DNA of 23,550 bases. Origin: Alphaproteobacteria bacterium (GTDB lineage Bacteria > Pseudomonadota > Alphaproteobacteria > Puniceispirillales > UBA1172). Positions 7,856-16,247 of the stretch are shown here, piece after piece. The notes under the pieces were generated by a model. The model ran no database searches. It saw only the letters and a list, made by a program, of their open reading frames with translations, and was not told the origin of the DNA. The DNA is taken from the NCBI GenBank assembly GCA_023259875.1, contig JALRFL010000218.1, positions 1 through 23,550 of the forward strand. The letters run 5' to 3'. The first letter of the stretch is position 1; each line of letters opens with the position of its first letter. Made by a program: the position numbers and the translations under genes.

Positions 7856-8053
7856 ATGCCCAAAATGAAAACCAAAAGCGGGGCGAAAAAGCGTTTTCGT
7901 CTGACCGCTTCGGGGAAAGTTCGTGGCAGTGCCGCCTTTCTCCAACACAATCTCCGCCGTCGTTCCCAGAAAATGAAACGCCAAGCGCGTGGCACCATGA
8001 TCCTTAGTGATGCTGATGCCCGTATCGTTAAGCGTTTTCTGCCTTACGCTTAA
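7856..8053 (+). CDS. rpmI: 50S ribosomal protein L35
   Basis: A 65-residue, strongly basic protein of the large ribosomal subunit. MPKMKTKSGAKKRFR at the N-terminus and the core HNLRRRSQKMKRQARG are diagnostic of bL35, and length and ending (VKRFLPYA) match the family. AGAGGA lies a few bases upstream of the ATG. It is separated from infC by a 199-base structured spacer and from rplT by only 15 bases, so it is co-translated with rplT. Regulation by L20 acting on this leader is known in E. coli; here it can only be suspected from the long spacer. Confidence 0.98.
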   Translation: MPKMKTKSGAKKRFRLTASGKVRGSAAFLQHNLRRRSQKMKRQARGTMILSDADARIVKRFLPYA

Positions 8054-8068
8054 TTTGAGGAGATTGAT

Positions 8069-8425
8069 ATGGCTCGAGTTACCTCTGGCACAACTGCTGC
8101 CAACCGTCATAAGAAAGTGATCTCTGCCGCCAAGGGCTATTATGGCCGGCGCAAGAATGTTTTCCGTGTGGCCAAACAGGCCGTTGATAAGGCACGCCAA
8201 TATGCTTACCGTGACCGCCGTGTGCGCAAACGGGAGATGCGGGCGCTTTGGATTCAGCGGATCAATGCCGCTGTCCGTGTCTATGGCATGACATATTCCC
8301 AATTCATGAACGGCATTAAACTTGCCGGGATTGAGATTGACCGCAAAGTGATGGCTGATCTTGCGGTGCGTGATGAAGCGGCGTTCAAGGCGCTGGTTGA
8401 TCAGGCGCGCAAGGCATCAGCCTAA
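8069..8425 (+). CDS. rplT: 50S ribosomal protein L20
   Basis: A 118-residue protein of the usual bL20 length. It binds 23S rRNA early in 50S assembly and, in several bacteria, represses its own operon. Family signatures include MARVTSG, HKKVISAAKGYYGRRKNVFR and the DRRVRKREMRALWIQRINAA region; the C-terminal globular part ends in ALVDQARKASA. The Shine-Dalgarno GAGGAG lies 6 bases before the ATG. It follows rpmI by 15 bases and precedes pheS by 15 bases, so ribosomal proteins and phenylalanyl-tRNA synthetase share a transcript. Confidence 0.98.
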   Translation: MARVTSGTTAANRHKKVISAAKGYYGRRKNVFRVAKQAVDKARQYAYRDRRVRKREMRALWIQRINAAVRVYGMTYSQFMNGIKLAGIEIDRKVMADLAVRDEAAFKALVDQARKASA

Positions 8426-8440
8426 GCGGAGAATAAACCT

Positions 8441-9517
8441 ATGGCTGGTGCCGATCCGCAAGCATTGAAGGATACCCTCCTTGCAGCGATCGGCGCGGCC
8501 AGTACCCCTGATGCGCTTGAAGCCATACGCATTGAGGCGTTAGGCAAAAAGGGCGAGCTGACGCAGGCTATGAAATCCTTGGGTCAGCTTGAAGGTGAGG
8601 CAAGGCGCGAAATGGGCCAAGCCCTCAACGCAGTTAAAGATGCTGTCACCCACGCCCTTGAGTCTCGCCGTTCTGATCTTGCCATGGCTGAATTGAACAA
8701 GCGGCTTGAGGAAGAAAAGGTTGATGTATCGCTTAGCCATCGGCCTGAAACGCAAGGCGTTATTCATCCGCTTTCCCGAACGCTGGAAGAAATTCTAGCC
8801 ATCTTTGCCGAAATGGGTTTTGTGGTTGCCGAAGGCCCTGATATCGAATCTGATTATTACAATTTCACCGCGCTGAATATGCCCGAAGATCATCCGGCGC
8901 GGCAAGAGCATGACACCTTTTACATGACCCCCAATAGTGAGGGCATGCGTAAGGTGCTGAGAACCCATACCTCGCCGGTGCAAATTCGCACCATGGAAAA
9001 GATGAAACCGCCGATCCGCATCATTGCCCCCGGCCGCACCTATCGATCTGATCATGACGCTACCCATTCGCCGATGTTTCACCAATGCGAAGGGCTTGTG
9101 ATCGGTGATGGCATCACCATGGGGCATCTGAAAGGCTGTTTGATTGAGTTTTGTCGTGCCTTTTTTGATGTTGATGATCTGCCTGTGCGTTTCCGGCCAA
9201 GCTATTTTCCTTTCACCGAACCGTCTGCCGAGGTGGATATCGGGTGCAATCGTGATGGCGGCGGCCTGACCATTGGGGCAGGCGCAGATTGGCTTGAGAT
9301 TTTGGGTTGCGGCATGGTCAATCCAAGGGTGCTGGAATATTGCGGCATTGACCCCAATGCGCATCAGGGTTTTGCCTTTGGCATGGGGCTGGAACGCTTA
9401 GCGATGCTGAAATACGGCATCCCTGATTTGCGCCCATTTTATGATAGCGATTTGCGCTGGATGCGGCATTACGGCTTTATGCCGTTTGATCCGCCATCGG
9501 TGCATCTTGGTCTTTAG
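8441..9517 (+). CDS. pheS: Phenylalanyl-tRNA synthetase alpha subunit
   Basis: Catalytic subunit of the alpha2beta2 enzyme that charges tRNA-Phe. The 358-residue product has an N-terminal coiled-coil region that contacts tRNA (about 1-100), then the class II core: HPLSRTLEEILAIFAEMGF, THTSPVQIRTM, motif 2 GRTYRSDHDATHSPMFHQ, FPFTEPSAEVDI and motif 3 GFAFGMGLERLAMLKYG. Length and order match the family. The start has a modest GGAG about 9 bases upstream. It is 15 bases from both rplT and pheT, so the three are one transcription unit. No phenylalanine leader peptide is possible in such short spacers. Confidence 0.98.
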   Translation: MAGADPQALKDTLLAAIGAASTPDALEAIRIEALGKKGELTQAMKSLGQLEGEARREMGQALNAVKDAVTHALESRRSDLAMAELNKRLEEEKVDVSLSHRPETQGVIHPLSRTLEEILAIFAEMGFVVAEGPDIESDYYNFTALNMPEDHPARQEHDTFYMTPNSEGMRKVLRTHTSPVQIRTMEKMKPPIRIIAPGRTYRSDHDATHSPMFHQCEGLVIGDGITMGHLKGCLIEFCRAFFDVDDLPVRFRPSYFPFTEPSAEVDIGCNRDGGGLTIGAGADWLEILGCGMVNPRVLEYCGIDPNAHQGFAFGMGLERLAMLKYGIPDLRPFYDSDLRWMRHYGFMPFDPPSVHLGL

Positions 9518-9532
9518 GGGGCAGAGAAGCCA

Positions 9533-11944
9533 ATGAAATTCACTTGGTCATGGCTAAAAGATCACCTTGCGACCGATGCTGAAATGGCGGTCATCCTTGA
9601 TGCGCTTCCTATGCTTGGGCTTGAGGTTGAGAGCGTAGCAGATCGTGCAGACGCGCTAAAACCTTTCCATATCGCCCGTATTGTTAAGGCAGAACCCCAC
9701 CCGAACGCAGACAGTTTAAGGGTGTGTCAGGTGGATACAGGCAATGGCATGGTTGAGGTGGTGTGCGGTGCCCCAAATGCCGCCGCGGGCCTTGTCGGGG
9801 TATTTGCGCCGGTGGGGGCATATGTTCCGGGGATTGATTTGACCCTGACCGAGGCAGACATCAGGGGCGTGACCTCACGCGGGATGATGTGTTCTGAACG
9901 CGAAATGATGATTTCTGATGAACATGATGGCATTATATCCCTGCCTGAAGATGCGCCTATCGGGGCTTCTTTTGCGGCTTATGCCGGTTATGATGATCCG
10001 ATCATTGAAATTGCCATCACCCCTAATCGGGCAGATTGCCTTGGGGTGCGCGGCGTTGCCCGTGATTTGGCGGCGGCCGGATATGGGGAATTGAAACCTC
10101 TTTCGGATCATAACATTGACGCCAAAGGCAAGAGCGACATTTCATGGAAACTGGATTTGCCTGCGGATCAACAGCAGCTTTGCCCCTTGGTGACAGGCCG
10201 CACATTTAGGGGATTAACCAATGGCGCGTCACCAAAATGGATGCAGCAACGCCTATCTGCCGTTGGCCAGCGTCCCATTTCGGCATTAGTGGATATCACG
10301 AATTATGTGATGCTTGATCTTGGGCGTCCGCTTCATGCTTATGACGCTGACCGGATCAAGGGGGACACCCTGACCATTCGCTTGGCTAAGGCTGGCGAAG
10401 AGATGACCGCCTTGAATGAAAAGACTTATGCTCTTAACGATACCATGCTGGTGATCGCAGATGATGATGGGGCGGATGATTTGGCTGGTATTATGGGTGG
10501 TGAGCGCACTGGCGTGACCGATACCACGAGTAAGATGTTCCTTGAGATTGCTGTTTTTGATCCGGTGTCTGTGGCGATGACAGGGCGCGGATTAAATATT
10601 CATTCGGATGCGCGGTATCGGTTTGAACGCGGCCTTGATGTCACCTCACCAGACTGGGCTATGGATTATGTCTCTCAGATGGTGCTTGATATCTGCGGTG
10701 GTGAAGCCTCAGAAATTGATCGCAAAGGGGGCGGCGCGGACTGGAAACGCCAGATTTCTTATCGCCCAGATCGCGCAGAAGAATTAACCTCGGTTGTCAT
10801 CGCGCCTGACAAACAGCGGCATATCCTTTCCACCCTTGGGTTCAGCATTTCTGATGATGGGGATCAATGGCAAGTGATGCCACCGCCATGGCGAGGGGAT
10901 ATTGTTGGTTCTGCGGATTTGGTCGAAGAGGTGGTTCGCGTTAGCGGTTATCACCTGATCCCAGAGTTATCCTTGCCGCGTGACCGCGTGGTCAGCCAAC
11001 CTGCGGTTTCTGATGAACAGAAGCGTCCGATTGTGTTGCGTCGGCTCATGGCAGGGCGCGGATTGAGTGAGGCGGTTAGCTTTACTTTCTTAGATGCCGC
11101 GACCGCAGAAAAATATGGTGGCGGGGCAGAGGCGTTGCGCTTGGTTAATCCGATCAGCACAGATTTATCGGTGATGCGTCCATCCCTTATCCCCATCTTG
11201 CTTAATGTGGCGGCGCGTAATCAGGCACGCGGTGAGGGCGATGTCGGTGTCTTTGAAATTGGCCCTGTTTTCACTGGTGATGCGCCTGAAGATCAGCACC
11301 TTGTCCTTGCCGGAGTGCGAAGCGGAATGTTGGCACCAAGAGAATGGACAGGTTCAGCAAGACCTGTGGACTGGCTTGATGCCAAGGCAGACGCTATCGC
11401 CGCGCTGGCGGCGTTAGGGGTGCGTGTTGATGCGTTGCAAGTCCGCACTGATGCCCCTGAATGGTATCACCCCGGCCAAAGCGGTACGCTTAATCAAGGG
11501 AAAGTCACTTTGGCGCGGTTTGGTACGATCCATCCGGCCTTTCTTGCCGCCCATGATTTGGATGATCACAAAGGTGCGGTTGCAGGGTTTGAGGTTATGC
11601 TTGATGCGGTATCAATGCCGCGCAAGAAATCCGCACAGCGGCCCATGGCACAATTATCCGCATTTCAGCCTGTCGGGCGGGATTTTGCCTTTTTGCTTGA
11701 TGAAGCCGTTACCGCAGAAAACCTGATCCGCGCCATGAAAGGCGCTGGCAAGCCGCTGGTGACAGAGGTCACGGTATTTGATGTTTATGCTGGTAAAGGC
11801 ATCCCTGAAGGCAAGAAATCGGTTGCCTTATCCGTGACGCTTCAGCCAACGAAAGCCACCTTGACCGATGCAGAGATTGAGGCCGCCTCTGCCGCGATTA
11901 TTGCGGCGGTGGATAAGCATTGCGGCGGCGTGCTTAGATCATAA
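9533..11944 (+). CDS. pheT: Phenylalanyl-tRNA synthetase beta subunit
   Basis: The 803-residue beta subunit of PheRS handles tRNA recognition and editing of Tyr-tRNA-Phe. Domains in order: EMAP-like tRNA-binding domain (about 40-150, PNADSLRVCQVDTG), the B3/B4 editing domain (about 210-400, PISALVDITNYVMLDLGRP and HAYDADRI), the B5 domain (about 405-475), the catalytic-like core, and the C-terminal FDX-ACB anticodon-binding domain (from about 708, FQPVGRDFAFLLDEAV, VFDVYAGKGIPEGKKS). Length is normal and no break was seen. Start ATG 9533 follows AGGGGGCAG. It ends the translation operon and is followed by a strong hairpin shared with the convergent leuA. Confidence 0.98.
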   Translation: MKFTWSWLKDHLATDAEMAVILDALPMLGLEVESVADRADALKPFHIARIVKAEPHPNADSLRVCQVDTGNGMVEVVCGAPNAAAGLVGVFAPVGAYVPGIDLTLTEADIRGVTSRGMMCSEREMMISDEHDGIISLPEDAPIGASFAAYAGYDDPIIEIAITPNRADCLGVRGVARDLAAAGYGELKPLSDHNIDAKGKSDISWKLDLPADQQQLCPLVTGRTFRGLTNGASPKWMQQRLSAVGQRPISALVDITNYVMLDLGRPLHAYDADRIKGDTLTIRLAKAGEEMTALNEKTYALNDTMLVIADDDGADDLAGIMGGERTGVTDTTSKMFLEIAVFDPVSVAMTGRGLNIHSDARYRFERGLDVTSPDWAMDYVSQMVLDICGGEASEIDRKGGGADWKRQISYRPDRAEELTSVVIAPDKQRHILSTLGFSISDDGDQWQVMPPPWRGDIVGSADLVEEVVRVSGYHLIPELSLPRDRVVSQPAVSDEQKRPIVLRRLMAGRGLSEAVSFTFLDAATAEKYGGGAEALRLVNPISTDLSVMRPSLIPILLNVAARNQARGEGDVGVFEIGPVFTGDAPEDQHLVLAGVRSGMLAPREWTGSARPVDWLDAKADAIAALAALGVRVDALQVRTDAPEWYHPGQSGTLNQGKVTLARFGTIHPAFLAAHDLDDHKGAVAGFEVMLDAVSMPRKKSAQRPMAQLSAFQPVGRDFAFLLDEAVTAENLIRAMKGAGKPLVTEVTVFDVYAGKGIPEGKKSVALSVTLQPTKATLTDAEIEAASAAIIAAVDKHCGGVLRS

Positions 11945-11963
11945 CTGCCATTAGAAAATCAAG

Positions 11964-11995
11964 CCCAGCATCAGCCCTTTTGGGGTGATGCTGGG
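11964..11995. terminator. Hairpin between convergent pheT and leuA
   Basis: Arms 11964-11977 (CCCAGCATCAGCCC) and 11982-11995 (GGGGTGATGCTGGG) form 13 of 14 possible base pairs around a TTTT loop. It lies 19 bases after the pheT stop and 6 bases beyond the leuA stop. The leuA side continues into CTTGATTTT, giving a modest T-rich tail; the pheT side has none. It probably ends transcription from both directions, more convincingly for leuA. Confidence 0.7.
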
Positions 11996-12001
11996 GATAA
12001 G

Positions 12002-13714
12002 TTAAATCCGGTTGATCGCAGAAACCACCGCGCGGATAGGGGCACGGGTGATTGAGGTATCTAACCCAACCCCGAAAACATGGCGAGGATGATCGCCTGT
12101 TACCTCTAGTTCCACATAGGCGGCAGATTCAGCCTTTGATGTTGCGCTTCGCGTGTTCTGACCAAAATCTTTTAGTCTGAAATTAAGGTTGAACCGTTTT
12201 CGCATCCCTTCCACAAAGGCAGAAATGGGGCCGTTGCCAGTGGCTTCAAAGCTGATGTTCTCACCCTGATAATTGACAGTGGCGGAGATATCTTCTTGGT
12301 CTTTTCCTGTTTCAGATTTTTGGCTAGAAAAACTGATCAAGGTGAATGGCCCATTCTGATTGATATATTCATCCATGAAAATGTCATAAATACGGGCGCT
12401 GGTAATTTCTTGGCCGGTGGTATCAGCAACCTTTTGCACCGCTTTACTCAATTCAATCTCTGCCCCTCTCGGCAGTTTGATATGATGATCCATCTCTAGC
12501 AGATAGGCGACACCGCCTTTGCCGGATTGGGAATTGACACGAATAATCGCCTCATAAGTGCGTCCAATATCAGATGGGTCAATCGGCAGATAGGGCACTT
12601 CCCAATGGCTATCGCTATTTTCGTTCAGGGCATCCATGCCTTTGCGGATGGCGTCCTGATGGCTACCTGAAAACGCCGTATGAACAAGCGAGCCAGCATA
12701 AGGGTGGCGTTCATGCACTGGTAACTGGTTACAGAATTCCGCGGTTTCAATCAGATGGTTGATGTTGGAGAAATCCAGCATTGGATTAACGCCTTGGGTC
12801 AACAGGTTAAGACCAAGGGTGACGATATCCACATTTCCTGTGCGCTCCCCATTGCCAAACAAGGTACCCTCAACCCGATCACCCCCTGCCATCAGCCCCA
12901 GTTCTGTCGCGGCAATGGCACAGCCACGATCATTATGGGGATGCAAGGATAAAACGATGCTGTCACGGCGGCTAAATTGGCGTGACATCCATTCGATTTG
13001 ATCCGCATAGATATTAGGTGTCGACATTTCCACCGTTGCTGGCAGGTTGATGATGGTTTTGTTTTCGGGTGTGGGTTGCCAGATATCCATAACCCCTTCA
13101 CACACCTCAAGTGCGTAGTCGAGTTCAGTGCCGGTAAAGGATTCTGGCGAATACTGAAGCTGAAGCTGGGTATTGGTCAGCCGCCCGATCCGGTCAGCCA
13201 CCATTTTTGCGCCGTTGATGGCGATATCCTTTACCCCATCACGGCTTTCCTTGAACACCACCCGGCGTTGCAAGGTAGAGGTAGAGTTGTAGATATGCAG
13301 GATAGCGCTTTTTGCCCCTTGGATAGCCTCAAAGGTGCGGTCAACCAAATGTTCACGCGCTTGGGTTAGCACCTGTATGGTCACATCATCAGGAATATGT
13401 CCGCCTTCAATCAGCTCACGGCAGAAATTAAAGTCGGTTTCTGATGCTGATGGAAACCCTACCTCAATTTCCTTAAACCCCATCCCCACAAGCAGACGGA
13501 ACATCACCATCTTGCGTGGGCTGTCCATAGGTTCAATCAATGCTTGATTGCCATCGCGCAAATCCACACTGCACCAGATAGGGGCAGAAGTGATGGTCTG
13601 ATCAGGCCAGCGGCGATCTTTGAGGTCAAGGGGCGGAAAAGGACGATATTTTTGAAAACTCTGCTGAGAGCCAGCCATCTTAGCGGCAGGGGCAGTGGGT
13701 GTTGTCGGGGTCAT
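12002..13714 (-). CDS. leuA: 2-isopropylmalate synthase, long (LeuA type 2) form
   Basis: Condenses acetyl-CoA with 2-oxoisovalerate, the first committed step of leucine synthesis. At 570 residues it belongs to the longer LeuA branch also found in actinobacteria, recognisable by YRPFPPLDLKDRRWPDQ near the N-terminus. The HMGL-like barrel carries the metal-binding motif VDLRDGNQAL (Asp51, Asp54) and His258/His260 in SLHPHNDRG, plus GTLFGNGERTGNVD. The C-terminal regulatory domain (about 430-570) normally gives leucine feedback inhibition and ends in HVFGVGLDTSITRAPIRAV. Start ATG 13714 has GCAGG seven bases ahead. It stands alone, without leuBCD nearby, and its 5' leader appears to contain a leucine attenuator. 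Confidence 0.97.
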   Translation of the reverse strand: MTPTTPTAPAAKMAGSQQSFQKYRPFPPLDLKDRRWPDQTITSAPIWCSVDLRDGNQALIEPMDSPRKMVMFRLLVGMGFKEIEVGFPSASETDFNFCRELIEGGHIPDDVTIQVLTQAREHLVDRTFEAIQGAKSAILHIYNSTSTLQRRVVFKESRDGVKDIAINGAKMVADRIGRLTNTQLQLQYSPESFTGTELDYALEVCEGVMDIWQPTPENKTIINLPATVEMSTPNIYADQIEWMSRQFSRRDSIVLSLHPHNDRGCAIAATELGLMAGGDRVEGTLFGNGERTGNVDIVTLGLNLLTQGVNPMLDFSNINHLIETAEFCNQLPVHERHPYAGSLVHTAFSGSHQDAIRKGMDALNENSDSHWEVPYLPIDPSDIGRTYEAIIRVNSQSGKGGVAYLLEMDHHIKLPRGAEIELSKAVQKVADTTGQEITSARIYDIFMDEYINQNGPFTLISFSSQKSETGKDQEDISATVNYQGENISFEATGNGPISAFVEGMRKRFNLNFRLKDFGQNTRSATSKAESAAYVELEVTGDHPRHVFGVGLDTSITRAPIRAVVSAINRI

Positions 13715-13747
13715 GATAAACCTGCTTTATTTATGTATGTGATCGGC

Positions 13748-13778
13748 AAAAATGGCGGCGCCAAAGGCATCCAGCCAT
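13748..13778 (-). terminator. Putative attenuator terminator in the leuA leader
   Basis: Read on the minus strand, ATGGCTGGATGCC (13778-13766) pairs imperfectly with GGCGCCGCCAT (13762-13752) around a TTT loop: a five-pair outer stem, two pairs, a small internal loop and three pairs. It runs directly into five T's (13752-13748). It lies 33 bases before the leuA start and after a leucine-rich small ORF, the expected position for an attenuator terminator. Confidence 0.5.
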
Positions 13779-13785
13779 AAACAAT

Positions 13786-13875
13786 TTAGGAAAATAACAT
13801 ATCCCGACTCCGGCCATTCCTTAGGGCAGGAGCCGGGCAGATTAGTCGAAGGGTGTTTTGCAATAAAGAACACAT
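13786..13875 (-). CDS. Putative leucine-rich leader peptide of leuA
   Basis: A 29-codon ORF upstream of leuA on the same strand, ATG at 13875-13873 and TAA at 13788-13786. Six of 29 residues are leucine, at positions 4, 5, 9, 11, 18 and 27, and four of these fall in the first 11 codons. The codons used are TTA, TTG, CTT, CTA, CTA and TTA, with no CTG. A hairpin overlaps its second half and a terminator-like hairpin follows its stop. A promoter with TTGACA places the transcription start at or next to the ATG, so it may be translated without a leader. Leucine shortage would stall ribosomes near codons 4-11. Such a short ORF could be coincidence; conservation would decide. Confidence 0.5.
   Translation of the reverse strand: MCSLLQNTLRLICPAPALRNGRSRDMLFS
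13803..13837 (-). promoter_or_regulatory. Leader hairpin upstream of leuA
   Basis: Arms 13803-13815 and 13825-13837 are inverted copies that match at 11 of 13 positions, leaving two mismatched pairs, around a nine-base loop. It overlaps codons 13-25 of the putative leader peptide, just after its leucine cluster, so a ribosome stalled at those codons could alter its folding. There is no T run directly after it, so it is not itself a good terminator. Confidence 0.45.
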
Positions 13876-13881
13876 AGTCCC

Positions 13882-13910
13882 TTTTTATCGTGAGGCGGCC
13901 AGCGTGTCAA
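13882..13910 (-). promoter_or_regulatory. Promoter for leuA leader
   Basis: On the minus strand a perfect -35 TTGACA (13910-13905) is separated by 17 bases from a -10-like TAAAAA (13887-13882). Transcription would start about 7 bases on, at position ~13875, the A of the leader-peptide ATG. Confidence 0.55.
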
Positions 13911-13976
13911 TCTGACCGTTGCGCGATGCGTCGGAAATCGCTATGAGTGACAGAAGTTTATGTTTAGGGTTCCAAC

Positions 13977-15779
13977 ATGGTTGCGCTATCACACATTCGT
14001 AATTTTTCGATTATTGCCCATATTGATCATGGCAAGTCCACCTTGGCTGATCGGTTGATACAGCATTGCGGTGGTCTCACGGATCGTGAGATGAAAGAGC
14101 AAGTGCTCGACAACATGGAACTGGAACGGGAGCGCGGCATTACCATCAAGGCGCAAACCGTAAGGCTGAATTATAAAGCGCGTGATGGTCAGGAATATAT
14201 CTTGAACCTGATGGATACGCCCGGGCATGTGGATTTTGCTTATGAAGTGTCGCGATCTTTGGCGGCTTGCGAAGGCTCGCTTTTGGTGGTGGATGCCTCG
14301 CAAGGGGTTGAGGCACAGACCCTTGCCAATGTGTATCAGGCGATTGATGTGAATCACGAAATTGTTCCAGTGCTGAATAAAATTGATCTGCCTGCCGCAG
14401 AGCCTGACCGTGTGCGTGCCCAAATCGAAGAAGTCATCGGGCTAGATGCCAGTGACGCGATTGAGGCCTCAGCCAAGAGCAATATCGGCATTGAAGATGT
14501 GCTTGAAGCCTTGGTGGCGCGCCTGCCTGCACCAGAAGGGGATGCTGACGCCCCTCTGAAAGCGATGTTGGTGGATAGCTGGTATGATCCTTATCTGGGG
14601 GTGATGACGCTGGTTCGGGTTCGTGATGGGGTGCTGAAGAAAGGCATGAAGATACGCATGATGGCCGCAGGGTCTAGCCATGTGGTTGAACGGGTGGGTG
14701 TTTTTGGCCCAAAGCCTGCCAGCGTGGATCAGCTAGGGCCCGGTGAAGTGGGGTTTATTAACGCTGGGGTAAAAACCGTTTCTGATGCCAAGATTGGTGA
14801 TACCATCACCGATGACCGCAAACCTGCAAGCGAGGCTTTGCCGGGGTTTAAGCCCACAGTTTCGGTGGTGTTTTGTGGGCTTTTTCCCCTTGATGCAGGT
14901 GAGTTTAGCGATCTGCGCGACGCACTGGAAAAGCTTAGCCTGAATGATGCGTCCTTTTCGTTTGAGGCCGAAACCTCTGCCGCGCTAGGGTTTGGCTTCC
15001 GCTGTGGGTTTTTGGGGCTGTTGCATATGGAAATTATCCGCGAGCGACTAGCAAGAGAGTTTGATCTGGAGCTGATCGCAACCGCCCCTTCGGTGGTTTA
15101 TCATATCCATAAAACTGATGGCACTGAGGTATCGCTTCATAATCCTGCGGATATGCCCGATGTGACTCGGATCAGCCATATCGAAGAGCCATGGATTGAA
15201 GCAACGATCATGACACCGGATGAGTTTTTGGGTTCGGTGTTAACGCTCTGCACCGAACGCCGAGGTGAGCAGGTCAATTTGACCTATGCAGGCAATCGGG
15301 CGATGGTGGTCTATCGCTTGCCGCTTAATGAGGTCGTGTTTGATTTTTATGACCGCCTCAAATCAGTTACCAAGGGCTATGCCTCATTCGATTATCATAT
15401 CACCGGTTATCGCGAAGGCGATTTGGTCAAGGTGTCAATTCTGGTCAATGGTGATCCGGTGGACGCGCTGGCCATGATTGTTAATCGCGAACAATCCGAA
15501 AGCCGAGGCAGGGCAATTTGCGGCAGGCTCAAAGACCTGATCCCTAGGCAGTTGTTTAAGGTCGCCTTGCAAGCGGCGATTGGTGGTAAGGTGATCGCCA
15601 GGGAAACCGTTGGTGCGTTGCGTAAGGATGTGACGGCAAAATGTTATGGCGGCGATGTTAGCCGTAAGCGCAAATTGCTGGAAAAACAAAAAGAGGGCAA
15701 AAAGCGGATGCGCCAATTTGGCAATGTTGATATTCCGCAGAGCGCGTTTCTTGAGGCGCTGAAAATGGGCGATAACTAA
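13977..15779 (+). CDS. lepA: Translation factor GTPase LepA (EF4)
   Basis: Ribosome-associated GTPase of the EF-G-related family, implicated in back-translocation and 30S biogenesis. The 600-residue length is typical. G motifs: P-loop AHIDHGKST (residues 14-22), RGITI, DTPGHVDF (from Asp80), NKIDLP (from Asn134) and SAKSNIG. The EF-G-like domains follow, and the LepA-specific C-terminal domain ends in KLLEKQKEGKKRMRQFG and IPQSAFLEAL. The GTP-binding domain starts at the very N-terminus, so ATG 13977 is right; AGGG lies about 8 bases ahead. It is divergent from leuA across a 262-base spacer and convergent with a small membrane-protein gene. Confidence 0.98.
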   Translation: MVALSHIRNFSIIAHIDHGKSTLADRLIQHCGGLTDREMKEQVLDNMELERERGITIKAQTVRLNYKARDGQEYILNLMDTPGHVDFAYEVSRSLAACEGSLLVVDASQGVEAQTLANVYQAIDVNHEIVPVLNKIDLPAAEPDRVRAQIEEVIGLDASDAIEASAKSNIGIEDVLEALVARLPAPEGDADAPLKAMLVDSWYDPYLGVMTLVRVRDGVLKKGMKIRMMAAGSSHVVERVGVFGPKPASVDQLGPGEVGFINAGVKTVSDAKIGDTITDDRKPASEALPGFKPTVSVVFCGLFPLDAGEFSDLRDALEKLSLNDASFSFEAETSAALGFGFRCGFLGLLHMEIIRERLAREFDLELIATAPSVVYHIHKTDGTEVSLHNPADMPDVTRISHIEEPWIEATIMTPDEFLGSVLTLCTERRGEQVNLTYAGNRAMVVYRLPLNEVVFDFYDRLKSVTKGYASFDYHITGYREGDLVKVSILVNGDPVDALAMIVNREQSESRGRAICGRLKDLIPRQLFKVALQAAIGGKVIARETVGALRKDVTAKCYGGDVSRKRKLLEKQKEGKKRMRQFGNVDIPQSAFLEALKMGDN

Positions 15780-15787
15780 GCTTGAAT

Positions 15788-15811
15788 GGGGCTTACCCTG
15801 ATGAGAGCCCC
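15788..15811. terminator. Possible terminator hairpin after lepA
   Basis: GGGGCT (15788-15793) pairs with AGCCCC (15806-15811) around a 12-base loop, 8 bases after the lepA stop and between convergent genes. No T run follows on either strand, so this is weak. Confidence 0.35.
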
Positions 15812-15839
15812 TATAAACCAGCCCCTATAATCCAGCCCC
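15806..15839. repeat. Short tandem repeat, 14-base unit
   Basis: AGCCCCTATAAACC (15806-15819) and AGCCCCTATAATCC (15820-15833) are adjacent copies with 13 of 14 bases identical, followed by a third partial AGCCCC (15834-15839). The first copy overlaps the right arm of the hairpin after lepA. It lies in the convergent spacer, and slippage is the simplest origin. Confidence 0.75.
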
Positions 15840-15863
15840 AATCATGTTTGCGGTTTGGTGGGA

Positions 15864-16247
15864 TTATTCTTTTGCTTGGCTGTTAGCGGCGGCTTTATTT
15901 GCGGATTGCCGCGGCTTTGCCTTACCGCCCCGATGGTGGCGCATTTTCCGAAGCACGATGATTAGGGCGGTCATGGCCATAAAAAACGGCGCCGCCGGCA
16001 ACTGTAAAAAGAATGAGATAAAAGGATGCCATAAAAACGGCTCGCAATCTAAACTGACAAACAGGCCGCAAGGGTCGATATAGCGGCTGATAATCGCCTC
16101 GCTGATTTGCAGGCTGCTTGGTGCCATCTGAAACCATAATTCGCCAACAACAATGATGCCAGAACGCCCATTGGTCAGGTCGCTAAACACCGCAACCAGA
16201 ACCATGATGCCAAAAAACCAAGTCAATAGTGTCGTTATGATACGCAT
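15864..16247 (-). CDS. Small membrane protein of unknown function
   Basis: I do not recognise this 127-residue product. From ATG 16247 it begins MRIITTLLTWFFGIMVLVAV, a likely N-terminal transmembrane anchor (about residues 4-22). A second hydrophobic segment is at about 77-98 (FISFFLQLPAAPFF onward). A basic, alanine-rich tail follows (KAKPRQSANKAAANSQ). Between the helices lies a ~50-residue loop with two cysteines (in DPCGLF and LDCEPF) that could be periplasmic and disulfide-linked if the N-terminus is inside. A GTG at 16286 would add 13 residues but has no Shine-Dalgarno. The gene converges on lepA. The membrane pattern and tail favour a real gene, but no family assignment is possible. 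Confidence 0.65.
   Translation of the reverse strand: MRIITTLLTWFFGIMVLVAVFSDLTNGRSGIIVVGELWFQMAPSSLQISEAIISRYIDPCGLFVSLDCEPFLWHPFISFFLQLPAAPFFMAMTALIIVLRKMRHHRGGKAKPRQSANKAAANSQAKE

Noticed and set aside
15844..16083. 79-codon plus-strand ORF opposite the small membrane protein
   Set aside because: It is the shadow of the minus-strand gene; the minus frame has the coherent membrane pattern.
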